A stretch of DNA of 64,000 nucleotides from Tiliqua scincoides (lineage: Eukaryota; Chordata; Lepidosauria; Squamata; Scincidae): positions 269,587,024-269,651,023 of the forward strand of contig NC_089822.1 in NCBI RefSeq assembly GCF_035046505.1, in the 5' to 3' direction. The notes below the pieces were generated by a model that saw only the letters and a program-made list of their open reading frames with translations, was not told where the DNA came from and searched no databases. This document shows, piece after piece, positions 21,180 through 31,600 of this stretch (position 1 is its first letter; every line of letters starts with the position of its first letter). The translations under genes were made by a program, and so were the position numbers.

Positions 21180-22364
21180 ACCTCTGGATACAGTCCACTG
21201 TAGTGGTTCCTGAAGTGGGAACCTCCCACCTTTTTATGCTGGATGGCAAGAAACACAATGCTCAGAGTCCCACAAGCAGTTCTTTTGCTAGACTGGACAA
21301 TGACATACTGCACGTGGAAAGTAAAAACCTTTCTTCCTCCATGCATCTGGAAAGTTCCATTTGCCTTGTACTGTTTGCTTCTGAGCTGATGGACACCCCC
21401 TCCCCATGGTGGCTCTCCATCTCCCAAGATTGGCAGGTTAAGGTTTCCCCCCACTTTAAATTGGGTACTCCAGAAAGTGGAGGAGGAGGAAGGGAACAGG
21501 TGATTTTTTTTCTCTCTTCTCTGCAGGTATTTTCCCCTCCAGGTTGAGCAGGGTTCTCATTCCTTTGGGTCAAAAATTCAGACACTTTCCACTGATGCAT
21601 CTCACCTTGTGTAGAATATCTTTCCCCTTCTGACAGGAAGCAGATTGGGAAGAAAAGATCCATGTCATGTAAGGAGAGCCTGGAGCAGGTGCAGAGAACC
21701 CTGTGAATATTCTCTTCTTCCAGAATGATATCCTGTAAGAAGTATTTCTAGTTCTCAAGTGCCAACCAGGCTGTTTATGACTCTGGGTTGCCTCTCTTCT
21801 CAGTAGCTTTTCAGTGGAAAATTTGGGGTGGCCAATTTAAACCTCAGAGGAGCCAGTCGAAGTACACAAAAGTCTTGGTCATTCTTTAGTGCGTGTTTGC
21901 TCAGCTCATGGACATGACTTGCACTTCATAAAAAGAAAGAAAATGCAGGAAAGTTGATAGTTCTGAAACAACCAATAGTGACAGTTTCAAAATCCTTCCC
22001 TTGAAGTTCCCTTGAAGTGAAGTGTAAATGGAAAGTCCTGCCAAGATCCCTGGAGTGATGTTCACCTGATACTCTTCCGTTTAGCTGGATCTGAACCAAT
22101 TCAGCTTCAGAGGAGGGCTTGTGATATTTGCCCCAAAGCCCTAAAGGAGCTCACTGGGCAGTCCCAGAACTGCCAGTTATTGTCTTGGAGAGTTTTCCCA
22201 GTTGGCTCCCATTCATCTTCTGAGGATGTTGCAGTGTGGGACATCAGTGCTGGGATGTGGGGGTTGAGTCACGGTAGAAGTGGGGGATTCTTTCCTTAGG
22301 TTAAATTACAACAGTCAACCTGGCAACCAGCCAAGAATCTCAGTGATGTTCCATTTCTTTGCAG
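21180..22364 (+). other. Class I copy 1 intron before alpha-3
   Basis: Homologous to 37130-38739 of copy 2: shared wording includes 'ggcaagaaacacaatg', 'ctctgcaggtattttccc' and 'agctggatctgaaccaattc'. It marks where class I homology resumes after the replaced alpha-1/alpha-2 region. It is non-coding. Confidence 0.7.
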
Positions 22365-22649
22365 TGCCCCCAGTGGTGAAGGTGACCCGCAAGGACAGCC
22401 ATGAGGGCTTGGAGACCCTCCTCTGCCGGGTCCACGGCTTCTACCCCAAGGAGATTGATGTTACCTGGAGGAAGGATGGGGAGGTCAGGGAAGGGGACAC
22501 GTTTCGTGGAGTTGTTGGCCCCAATGCAGATGGAACTTACTACACCTGGCTCAGCATAGAGATTGATCCCAAGGACAGGAGCCGCTACCTGTGCCATGTG
22601 GAACATGATGGGCTGCAGGAACCTCTGGACGTGGCCATGAAGGAGTCCG
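22365..22649 (+). CDS. Class I copy 1 alpha-3 (Ig C1) exon
   Basis: Bounded by TTTGCAG and GTGAGAG, 285 nt, phase 1 at both ends, the same length as in copy 2. It encodes a C1-set immunoglobulin domain with both cysteines (ETLLCRVHGFYP and YLCHVEHDGL) and the conserved tryptophan (VTWRKDGE). The frame is open and the domain looks intact, with most residues shared with copy 2. In a complete class I chain it would contact beta-2-microglobulin and CD8. Confidence 0.85.
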
Positions 22650-23084
22650 GTGAGAGGCTGCAGGGGAGGGGGGGGCCTCGGGTCTTTGTGAGGAGGGGGG
22701 TAGAGTGATGGGTAGATTCAGGAAGGTTGAATTTCACACAAGGAGGGACTCTGAGGAGAAACACACCAGCTTTCCCAGTTCATGTTGTGGGGTCCAGAGC
22801 TGCTGGCAACTCTTTGATTAAGGCTGGAAGAAGGATATGGCTGCTGGAAACCTGGCAGGCAGAGGGACCCTGGGGAGTGAGAGGCTGAAACTTCTGCTTT
22901 CATTGCTGTGAATGAATGACTTGAGAGTGCCCAAAAAGCAAATGCTTGTATGAGTTCCATGGTTTGCACGCATGAAGTTCCAGCTTTAGTGCCCCAAATC
23001 TCCAGTTGAAGAATCTCAGGATCTTTGCCCAGGACTTTGGAAAGCCACTTCCTTCCTGAGTAAATCTGTGCTTGTCTGTTTCAG

Positions 23085-23172
23085 CCTCAGTGCCTGATTG
23101 GCTCATTGCTGTGGCAGTCAGCTTGGGGGTCCTGGTTGCTGTTTTGCTTGTGGCTGGAATTGTTCTTCATCA
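23085..23172 (+). CDS. Class I copy 1 transmembrane exon
   Basis: Bounded by TGTTTCAG and GTAAGT, it encodes SVPDWLIAVAVSLGVLVAVL and further hydrophobic residues, a single membrane span. At 88 nt it is two bases shorter than the copy 2 exon, so the phase leaving it differs from the class I norm. No cytoplasmic exon was found downstream, which fits decay of the 3' part. Confidence 0.75.
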
Positions 23173-23249
23173 GTAAGTAGTTCTCTGAATTCGTTTGTTG
23201 GGCCATTTGTGTACCCCTTCGACAGGAAACTGTCTTCTCATTTGAGGAT

Positions 23250-23635
23250 TTGTAAATGGAAAGTCCTGCACATTGGGGCAAAGAAACAAAACCTTACATA
23301 AAGGCTAATAGGTTCTGAGCTGTCTGTGACAGATCAGGAGAAAGATCTTGGGGTCCTTGTGGATGCTGTGAAGAGAGGATTAGACAAATTTCTAGAGGTA
23401 AAGTCCATCATGGGTTACAGGTCAGAGAAGGTATGTGCATGCTCTTGGTTTTAGAGCCAGGCCGCCTCTGATTGCCAGATGCAGGGGAGGGCACCACGAC
23501 GCAGGTTGTGTCTGTTGTCTTGTGTGCGCCCTGGGGCATTTGGTGGGCCACTGTGAGATACAGGAAGCTGGACTAGATGGGCCTTTGGCCAGAGCCAGAG
23601 AAGCTCTACCTATGTGCTTATTATAGTCTTATGTA
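23250..23635 (+). mobile_element. CR1 LINE fragment with internal deletion
   Basis: Starts within ORF2 ('aagtcctgcacattggggc', corresponding to the KVMHIGAKNQ region), skips most of the C-terminus and resumes near the end of ORF2 ('gattagacaaatttctaga') and the 3' tail. It is inserted in the intron after the copy 1 transmembrane exon. Confidence 0.7.
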
Positions 23636-24975
23636 TCCCATTTGAAGAAGGTGCCATAGAAATGAATGGTGGAGAAATGCTAGTGCTATGGGGTTTCCTG
23701 GCAGTGGAAGCTGCTGCCCCAAAGCCTGGTAGTGCCCATAATTCTCCAGTCCCCCCACAATGACATTTTCAACCAGGTGCAGGCAGTACCTGTGAAAGCC
23801 ATCTCCTTCCCCCACATGCTTTAGAAGGAAAGAACTTTACATTTGATGGCTCAATAATCCTTTCATGATGAATCTAAGAGTTGAAAATGTCATGAAGCTG
23901 GAAGGTAACTGATCTTCTCCCTGTGCTCTGGCCAAATTTTTACGTAAAACCTAAAGATGTTTACAAAAATCTTCCAGGAGCTGCGTCCAGCCTGTTGGCC
24001 TTTTGCCTGACACTGCTGGGTTAGCCAGTCTGTTAGGGATGGAGGATTTGTACTGTGCAGTGTCAGCTAGGACCTAGCTGGGTGGCAGTTAAGAGATGAA
24101 CTGTCAAGTCAAGATCATTGCCCCAAAACTGTTGAGGCCTCTTCCAAGAGATTTCCAAGAAACACAGCCTTGATGGCAACATGTATCTGTTTTGCCAGAT
24201 TCCAAGGCCAAGCTCTGCCTGGAGAATTATGCCCACTTTAAGCAAATTAGCTCCCCTTCTTTCCCCCAACAAATGACCCTAGTTCTGCCCTGAAGTCCTG
24301 CTGGACCCCAGCTCCAGTGTAGCTCACCTGTTCAACCTGCAGAGGTCCTCTCTCCTGCCAGCAGCCTCCCACCACTAAAGCAGACCCTTGGTCCTCAGCA
24401 GGTCTTGGGCACAGCAGCCACACACCAAAATCCAGTGTCTCCAGCAGTCACAAAGTCAGTCAGTCTATCCAGGGCAAAGTCCAAAGTCAATAAGCCAAGT
24501 CACAGTCCAAGGTCAGATTCCAAAATCAATAAGCCAAGTCAGTCTCCTCTCCTGCCTGCACTCATTCTACAACCCACAAACCCTTCCTGCCTCAGGTGCT
24601 CCCTATATCCCTGAAGGCCCTATTGCCTTCAAGTGGCTGCAGCTGTGCAGCACACTCTGCTGGGTGCCCAGGCCTTACCCTTAAAGGGGCCACTGCTGAC
24701 ACCACATCTACCTCCTCGCCAGATCTTCTGCGATTCCAATACAGTATCCTGTTGACCCTCTGATGCTTTGGTATCTGTCCAAAAGAGGGTGATCCTAGCA
24801 CATGCCCCTGGCTTGTCACATCCATGCCAGTAATGATCATAGCATATATATTGTATTGTGCGCCGCCCCCCCAGATGTTGGATTCGATGTTGATACACTT
24901 GTGTAAATGTTTCCCTTGGGTCTCACACTGACAATTAATATAGGTGTTTTCCCTACGCATTTTCAGACTTCCTCA
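23636..24975. other. Copy 1 intron, no gene seen
   Basis: 23636-23820 and 24765-24970 resemble 39660-39760 and 39850-40085 of copy 2 (the intron after the transmembrane exon). 24350-24720 is extra sequence absent from copy 2, with short direct repeats around 'ccaaagtcaataagccaagt'. No coding potential was supported. Confidence 0.45.
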
Positions 24976-25857
24976 GTGATGGCGTTTCTTAGATCCTTTT
25001 CTTGTTTTAGTGGATGTGCAATTATGTTCCTGCTTCTTCTTGGGAATCCTGAAGCTGAAAAGGAGTGTGTGTGTGCTAGCCAGACTCGTTTTGGGGGTGA
25101 TCCATCTGGAGCGCATTGTCTTTGACCTACATGAGCTCCCTGTATTTTTCTGAGTCCAACTCAAGGTGCTGGTTATCTCCTTTAGAGCCCTGCTGTGCCT
25201 GGGCTGCCTGCTTTGGTATGATCCTGTTTGATGCTCTGGGGAAGGTCTGCCCCAGATGTCTGAGCCATCTGAGGCTTGCTGGGTGAGCTCATGGGGCAAG
25301 GCTTTTGCCATAGCTTGTGAAATTCCCTCTTGCTGGAGGGATGCGCAGCCCCGTCCCTCTCAACTTTTAGAAGCACGGCTGGCCCATCAGTAAAGCCAGC
25401 TGAAGCTATTGCATCAGGCAGAGATGGGAGGAGCAGAGGCCAGAGCATCATTGAGTGAGGGCCATTCAGTGGAGGGAAGAAGGCATTTGGGATTGCCTTC
25501 TGGATCAAAGTGCTTCGTGTCCCCCCTGTAGGTTTTCTTCCTTCTCCTGAAGGGTGTAGTTTGGTTTGCTTGCTTGCACCATCATCTGAATGCCTTTGCT
25601 ACACAGGCTGCAATCCTAATCACACTTTCCTGAGAGTAAGCCCCATTGACCAAAATAGGACTTACTTCTGAGTAGACCTATTTAGGATTGTGCCCTAAGT
25701 GTTGCACCTGAGCTGTGCTTGTAGCATGTTTTGTGTATGGCATGAGAGGTCAGGGACAGGGAGCTTCAGGACAGAGGGTTGAGTCACCCCAGCTCTGTGA
25801 TTCCTTTATCCTCACACCAAAAGTCCCATGATGTTGCCTAAATTTCCCTGTTCTTGG
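24976..25857 (+). other. Decayed copy 1 cytoplasmic-exon region
   Basis: Parts match copy 2 around 40.10-40.61, 40.75-41.0 and 41.90-42.0 kb, but the stretches holding both short cytoplasmic exons (40516-40554 and 41613-41645 in copy 2) have no counterpart. 25140-25510 carries L2-like LINE wording on 'tgaaattccct' similar to copy 2. A short GGCTGCAATCC repeat sits at 25605-25700. Confidence 0.5.
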
Positions 25858-26280
25858 TTTCTGTAGCTTGAGAAGAGAAGACAAGAGAGAAGAAGGAACC
25901 CACCAGAGTTCTGCTGTGAATTGCACCTGCTGGGAGCTCCTGCCGGCTTTCTCACCATTTCACTGCCCAGATGTTGCTGTGGTTGCTCCGTGACCCCACA
26001 TGGCCCCTGCTCTGTTGCGTTTCTGTCACAGAAATTGAATTACAGCTCAGTCCTATCCAGAGATGGCACATCTGATGCTGGGTTGCTGCTGAGCTGGCCA
26101 CTGCATAAAATGTGTTGTCCTGATGAGAAGGGTGCAAGGGGGGAATACACACCTCCTGACCCAGCTGTCACACAGCCCCTGGAGGACTCCTCTGAGCTAC
26201 GTCAGCCCTGTTGCTCCTGGCGTAACTCAGAAGAGCCACCCAGGATGGGGGTTCAAGATCTATATGGCCTGTCATGATAG
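25858..26280 (+). other. Class I copy 1 terminal exon / 3' UTR relic
   Basis: After TTTCTGTAG the sequence 'cttgagaagagaag...aacccaccag' parallels the terminal exon of copy 2 (from 42189). The following 300 bp are nearly identical to 46790-47085. It is non-coding. Confidence 0.55.
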
Positions 26281-26769
26281 AGATTTTAGGGGTTAACCTA
26301 ACTTCTCTCAGAGGAGGAACATTAGGAAAAAGCATGACTAGTGTTTTTCTGTTAAAAAACAAGGTAGAAAATGTCAAGATGACCTGCAAAGAGAGAAAAA
26401 CATGTGCGTCATAGCTTTCCCAAAAGGAACATTCCAGGGTCTTGAGAAATCAAAGTTGCAGGCCAGAACTTCTCCATACATGGCTAACAGACTTCCCAGT
26501 TAGGGCTGGAACCATGCACTAGTATGCCAAATAAGGAGAGGGAAGTGACATGAATATCACATGGGTCACTTGTTTTTCATAGAGTACAAGAAAAGGAGTT
26601 TTGGGTGTGGTTGGGGAGAAATCAAAGATCCACCATGGAGTAACTTGGAACCTGTATCCATCCTAATCTATTCTTAATCTGTAAATAGCATGAAAATAAA
26701 TTTTATATATGCTTTTAAAGAAGTCTATGTCTGCTTAGCATCTGACCCAGAGACCAAGTCCCAGAAATC

Positions 26770-27090
26770 TCTCTATCAGTCTTCAGCATCGTCCCGTCTG
26801 CTCTCTGAGGTCATCAGAAGGGGCCCTGTTGGTTGTGCCATCATTAGAGTGGTGAAGGGGATGGCGGCCAGAAACAGGGTCTTTTCAGTGGTGGTACCTG
26901 CACTATGGAACTCCCTCCCCCTTGAATTGAGGTCAGTGGAGCCTGAAGACTTTTTTTTACTTAGGAAAGCCTTTAAGGCCTTATAAGGGCTATTTTTATA
27001 AATCGCATCTTTTACTGTGTGTTTGTATCTGTATCTGAAGAAGGGAAAGGGAATTTCAGAGGCTGAGGAGGAAAAAAGGCACAGCAAATG
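26770..27090 (+). mobile_element. L2-like LINE C-terminal fragment
   Basis: Encodes the characteristic end of an L2-type ORF2 (FSVVVPALWNSLPLELRSVE, then FRKAFKAL-like) followed by a T-rich 3' end. Related pieces are at 47085-47420, 25290-25500, 40900-41060 and 32495-32720. No catalytic domain remains. Confidence 0.65.
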
Positions 27091-27179
27091 CTGAATGTCC
27101 CCACTTTGTTAGAGCTAATAAGTTCAGTTGATGCAGATCCTTGTCTCAGAGCCTTCCTGGCCATCAGGAGTGGCTGGAG

Positions 27180-27650
27180 AAATGCTGGTCTGTGGCTGAG
27201 AAGGAAAAATTAACAATTGATTTGCAGTTGATCTGTGGAACTCCTTGCTACAGGATCTTGTGATGGCAACTGGACTAGATGCCTTTAAAAGTGGATTGGA
27301 CAGATTTATTTGGGGGGGGGAGTCAATCACAGGTTACAAGCCTTGGAGCCCAATCCTATGCTATCCTATGCTATGCCCAATCCTATGCTACAATATCTAC
27401 TCAGAAGTAAGTCCCATTATAGTCAATAGTGCTTACTCCCAGGTACATGTGGATAGGATTGCAGCCTTGATGACTATATGCAACCTCCAGGTTTTAGGGG
27501 TAGCCTATCACTGAATGCCAAGTGCAAGGGGGTGGCAGCAGGATGGGGGTCTCTTGTTATCTTGTGGGCTCCCTGAGGCAAGCAGGAAGCTGGACTTGCT
27601 GAGCCTTTGGCCTGATCCAGATCTTGGGGCTCTTCTTATGTTCTAATTGT
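27180..27650 (+). mobile_element. CR1 LINE 3' fragment with short-repeat insertion
   Basis: Contains 'tctgtggaactccttgcta', 'gatgcctttaaaagtggatt' and a tail 'gcctttggcctgatccagat', with the GCCCAATCC short repeat inserted near 27345-27470. The duplicated copy lies at 47520-47965. Confidence 0.65.
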
Positions 27651-28379
27651 TATTTTATTTTGCCTGTAACTTTTTCCTAGTGAGTCACTTTGAATCTTCG
27701 TGAGGAAGGTGGGAATGTCCATTTTGTAAGTAATCAGTCAGAGGAGAGCTTTTGCAAGCAGCAGGGCCTTGACAGTGATGGCCCGGAAAGTGTAAGAACT
27801 GAGAGGTGGAGCTGTGGAGCTCTTACCATGCGGAAGGGGCCAAGATGTCGTCTTGCTGAGGATCTTTCCAGGTGAAACGTGAACTATTTTCTACATCAGG
27901 CCATCGTATCTGCTCCTTTCCAGACAGGCTGTGCTTACTACAGTGGAAAATGAACGTGTGGGTGCCTGTCTTGGGGGTCCCGCGTCCTCAGCTGGGATCT
28001 TTCCGGGTTTCTTTCACCCCTCCTGGCTTGACTGCGGGGCCCCACCTCTTCTCCGGTTCCCGGAGAGCCTGGCTGCTCTGGAGGGCTTTCTCTTCGGAAG
28101 GCCAAAGGCTGCAGGGCTGAACTCCCCTCCCGCGATGACGCCCGAGCCTGTGCCAGGCGGACAGCTCAGCCCGAGAGCCTCCCTACCGGAGCCCTCCCAA
28201 AAGCGCAGCCGCCGCTGCGGGAAGCGCTCCAGCGCGTGGGGTGTGCGCTTGATGCTGGAGCGCTTCAGAAGGACTCCGGTGGGGAGCTCTGCCTCCCCAT
28301 CCACCCCACCGCACGTTCCTGGGAAGAGGAGCCCTCCGGCTCTGAGCCCCAGGCTCCCCGGAGCTCGTGCCCCCTCCTG

Positions 28380-28589
28380 GGCCGTGCGAAAGCCCCGCTC
28401 GCCCCACCCCCGCTCCCGGGCGTGGGAACTTTCGCTTTCGTTCTCCCAGGAGCGCTCCGAAGTCTGCCCGGCAACAGCCTCCGCGGCCGCGCTCCCTTTT
28501 CCTATTGGTCGAATCTTCCCCTCCTCGGCCGCAGTTCCTTGTTGCGCCTCACTTGGGCGCGGCGCTGACTGCGGGCGGAGGCGCTGAGG
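28380..28589 (+). promoter_or_regulatory. Class I copy 2 promoter: ISRE, X-like and Y boxes
   Basis: Upstream of the leader ATG lies GGGAACTTTCGCTTTCG (28424-28440), whose reverse complement contains GAAAGCGAAAGT, an interferon-stimulated response element. Its GGGAACTTTC part also resembles an NF-kB site. Downstream, CCCGGCAACAGCC (about 28467-28479) looks like an X1 box, and CTATTGG (28502-28508) is an inverted CCAAT/Y box at roughly class I spacing. No TATA box was seen. This layout is that of interferon- and NLRC5/RFX-controlled class I genes, and copy 1 lacks it. Confidence 0.65.
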
Positions 28590-28656
28590 ATGGGGCGCCT
28601 GCGGTGGCCGGGCTGGCTGCTGGGGGCGCTGCTTCTGCTGCAGGGGGGCTGCCCCG
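28590..28656 (+). CDS. Copy 2 exon 1, signal peptide
   Basis: ATG then GRLRWPGWLLGALLLLQGG: positively charged start, hydrophobic core, small residues before the junction. The GTGAGT donor leaves phase 1. It is the first ATG downstream of the ISRE/Y-box promoter, at about 80 bp from the Y box. Confidence 0.85.
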
Positions 28657-31600
28657 GTGAGTGAGGAGCAGACCTTGAACCCAGGGCGGGGCTGGCGGGC
28701 GGGTGCAGAGGGGTCTCCGCGGGAGAAGGGCCGAACCTGCATCCCTCCCCCGCCTGCTGGGGAGGCGCTCTGGGGCCAGGGGCGGATCCAAGGGGGGGGC
28801 CGGCGTGTGCGACCCCCAAAGCTGTGGCACCAGTGGGGAAGGGGAGTGGCGGGAGCGCTGGGCTGCCCTGCCACCCACCTGCTGGTTTGCAGAGCCGCAG
28901 GTCATCGGGCAGCCTATGGGGGAGGGGGAGTTCCAAAACGGAACTTCCTTCTGAAGCCTCATCATCCCCCCATCAGCTAGTTTCTTTTCAAAGCGACAGA
29001 GTTGACGTGGAAGAAGTTGCTGCACTGAGCAGATCTACTCAGAAGTAAGTCCCATGGTGTTCAGTGGGTCTTACTCCGAGGTAGGGACGTACAGGGTGGC
29101 AAACTAAAAGGCAGCTTCCTCCGCTAAGGGCACTGTCCTCCCTCCCACAGGCTGCCAACCAGCAGCAGGAGCAGCTCAGGGGCACGAGCTGGCTGCAAAG
29201 GAGCCCACCCCGGAAGCGATGGCACAACCAGAAGTGACATCACACCCAGGCTTTTTAAAAAGGGAAAATGGGGAGGAACCCACCTCCTCCCCCCAGCAGC
29301 TTGCCACCTAATTGCTCTGCTGCCTCCCCCCAGTCAGTGGCATAGCTAAGGCATCTATCTGCTACCCAGGTTCAAAGAAGATTTTGTAGCCCCCCCCAAT
29401 GAAAAAATCAAATTTAATTGAGGAAATAGACAAAAAGTTATTGGTCCCATGCTGTATCATAACAACATCTCATTGGCACTCAGAACAATCAGTCTCATAG
29501 GTCAATTTGGAGTTAAGCAAATCCACTTGTTATTCCACAAGGCAGTTGTGTTTTCCATTTCTGGTTAATTGGCCATAACGTTTGATAGAATACAGATATT
29601 CCAGTGGAGTTTGCTTCACTGCATTCTACATTAAATTACCTTTCCAATGATATGTAATATGATGGTATTATTTATACATGCTAAGATTTTCACAATTTTG
29701 GTCACTAGTGTCAAGCTCAGCTTGTCGCCCCCCTAAAGCTTGATGCCTGGTGCAACTGCTACCCCTGCATCAAGTCAAAGCATGAGCAAACATTCCTTTT
29801 CAGTTCACTCTCATGTTGGATGTTAAGCATCCCCCCCAAAAGGAGGTGGATTGGGGAAAAAATAAAGGTTGTTTCATGGTGAAACTTTGGGGGGGGGGGT
29901 AGACCTGCCAAGGTTTGGATTCTCTTTTAGACTGCAGAGCTGTCCACATTTACGGTGGGGGGGGGGAGCTCTTGAAGTGCTCCTCTGTTCCTTTTACATG
30001 ATGAGAGAATCCCAGCCTTTCCTAGGGGCCCAATCCTATCCAATTTTCCAGTACTGGTGCAATTGTACCAATGGGACATGCATTGCATCCTGGAGTGGAG
30101 GGGCACTCACTGAGGCCTCCTCAAGGTATGTGAACATGTGTTCCTTTACCCTGGGGCTGCATTACAGCATCACTGGTGTTGTAAAGTTGGATAGGATTGG
30201 ACCCTTAATTAGTTTAGCTGGTCTTTGGTGCAAAAAGAACAGCTGCTGTTGTAGAATGCCCCTGTTAAAGGCATAGGAGACCTGTGACTTTCCACATTAA
30301 GGGCCCAGTCCTATCCAACTTTCCAGCACTGGTGCAGCCGCAATGCAGGCCCAAGGTAAGGGAAGGAATGTTCCCATACTTTGAGGAGGCCTCTGTGACT
30401 GCCTCCCCAACACAGGAAGCAGTGCATACCCCTTTGGCACAGCAGCACTGGCACTGGAAAATTGGATAGGATTGGACCCTCAGTTTCCAAAGCAGACTTT
30501 CCACATTAAGTGTGGTATGGGCTTGTTGAAGAAGCAGAAATTTGGCTAAATGATTCTATTTGGAAGTGTTTGTAACTGATTAGCTGCACCTTTGTTTTGA
30601 GTCAGATTTAAATATGATATGAGGGCAGGATCATTTTCTGGGCATATTCACAGAGGAGAGATCTGTGTTGCTGTCAGATGCAAAATGAGAAATATAGGGA
30701 GCTGAACCCCAGAAAAGAAGGTGGTGTTTTTTGACTGGCTTGCAGGATTGGATGCAGGGATTAGAGTCCCTGAAAAATATCCTATGCAAATGTGCCATTC
30801 TGAATATTACAGATTTCATATTATAATGATGATAGTTTGTCCATGTTGCAATGACTCTGGGAGCAGCAGGACTCAGAAAGCCCAGCTGCTGGATGTAGTG
30901 CAGGCGAAGAAGCAAAACGATGAGAGGACAGACAGGTTTTAAATGGAGATGCAGGGAGGAAGCCGGAAGAGGGAGTGAGAGAGAGCAAGCTCTGAGATCT
31001 GAGAGAGAGAGAATGCGTGTGAGAGTGAGATTGAGAATGAGAGAGAGCGCGCGTGCGAGCGCGTGCGAGAGTGCCTCTGTTGCTTAGCTTCCTCCTAGCT
31101 TTATTGACTTTCAAACACATGAAGCAATCCTGTACAACACGGAAAATTACTGAAGGTTGCAAAGATAAACACTAGCTGCAACTAGCTGGTTCCTAGCTAA
31201 CCACAAACACATTCCTAGATATGAGCGCTTCTCCTGTTTACTGCCAGGGCTTAGACACTCAGCGTATTTCAAGGCTGGCAGTGTGTGCTCTTTCACAGAT
31301 GCAGGCGTGCCTGCGATTGTTGCCACATACTAAGGCTAAGCCCAGTGCCTATGCATATGCTACAGTCCAACTCTATGGACCCAAACACCTCTAACTTGTC
31401 AGTAAATTTAAGGGCACCCACTGGAATGGGGAGCAAAGTCAGGAGAAAAGGGAGCACCAACGGAGCAGTCAGACTGAGAGTCCAGGTCCACCTGCCCAGC
31501 AAATCCCAGCCATGGAGGGCCCAAGTTCAGCTGGGAGCCCTGGTCTACCTGGCAGGTAGATCAGGGCTCCAAGTCCAGGTAGGAGCCCAGGTCTGATTGA

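Larger units (their letters stand above)
14432..26280 (+). pseudogene. MHC class I copy 1, lacking alpha-1 and alpha-2 exons
   Basis: Recognisable parts in order are a leader exon (14432-14489), an alpha-3 exon (22365-22649), a transmembrane exon (23085-23172) and a 3' UTR-like tail (25858-26280). The peptide-binding exons and both cytoplasmic exons of copy 2 have no counterpart. Class I intron homology stops near 15.79 kb and resumes near 21.18 kb. The 5.4 kb between holds a minisatellite, an unrelated gene on the other strand and its E2F-site array. All remaining exon phases except the last are compatible, so a leader-alpha3-membrane transcript is conceivable, but a decayed gene is the simpler reading. 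The promoter shows GC boxes but not the ISRE/X/Y signals of copy 2. Confidence 0.75.
25920..27895 (+). repeat. Segmental duplicate, partner of 46465-48193
   Basis: The block is near-identical to 46465-48193 over long stretches: the 3' UTR-like part, an L2-like fragment, a CR1 tail and the closing 'tgaggatctttccaggtgaa'. About 500 bp (26280-26775) is present here only. A further, inverted and shorter relative lies at 59905-60070. It marks repeated copying of class I 3' flanks. Confidence 0.8.

Noticed and set aside
15790-21180. Alpha-1 or alpha-2 exons of class I copy 1
   Set aside because: I looked for the RYF...AYADDQ and YAYDGRDF...TWTAA signatures on both strands and found none, so the exons are taken as absent.
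28014-28874. 286-codon frame antisense to the class I leader
   Set aside because: The region is a GC-rich promoter/CpG island where stops are rare; no homology, splice or start evidence supports it.
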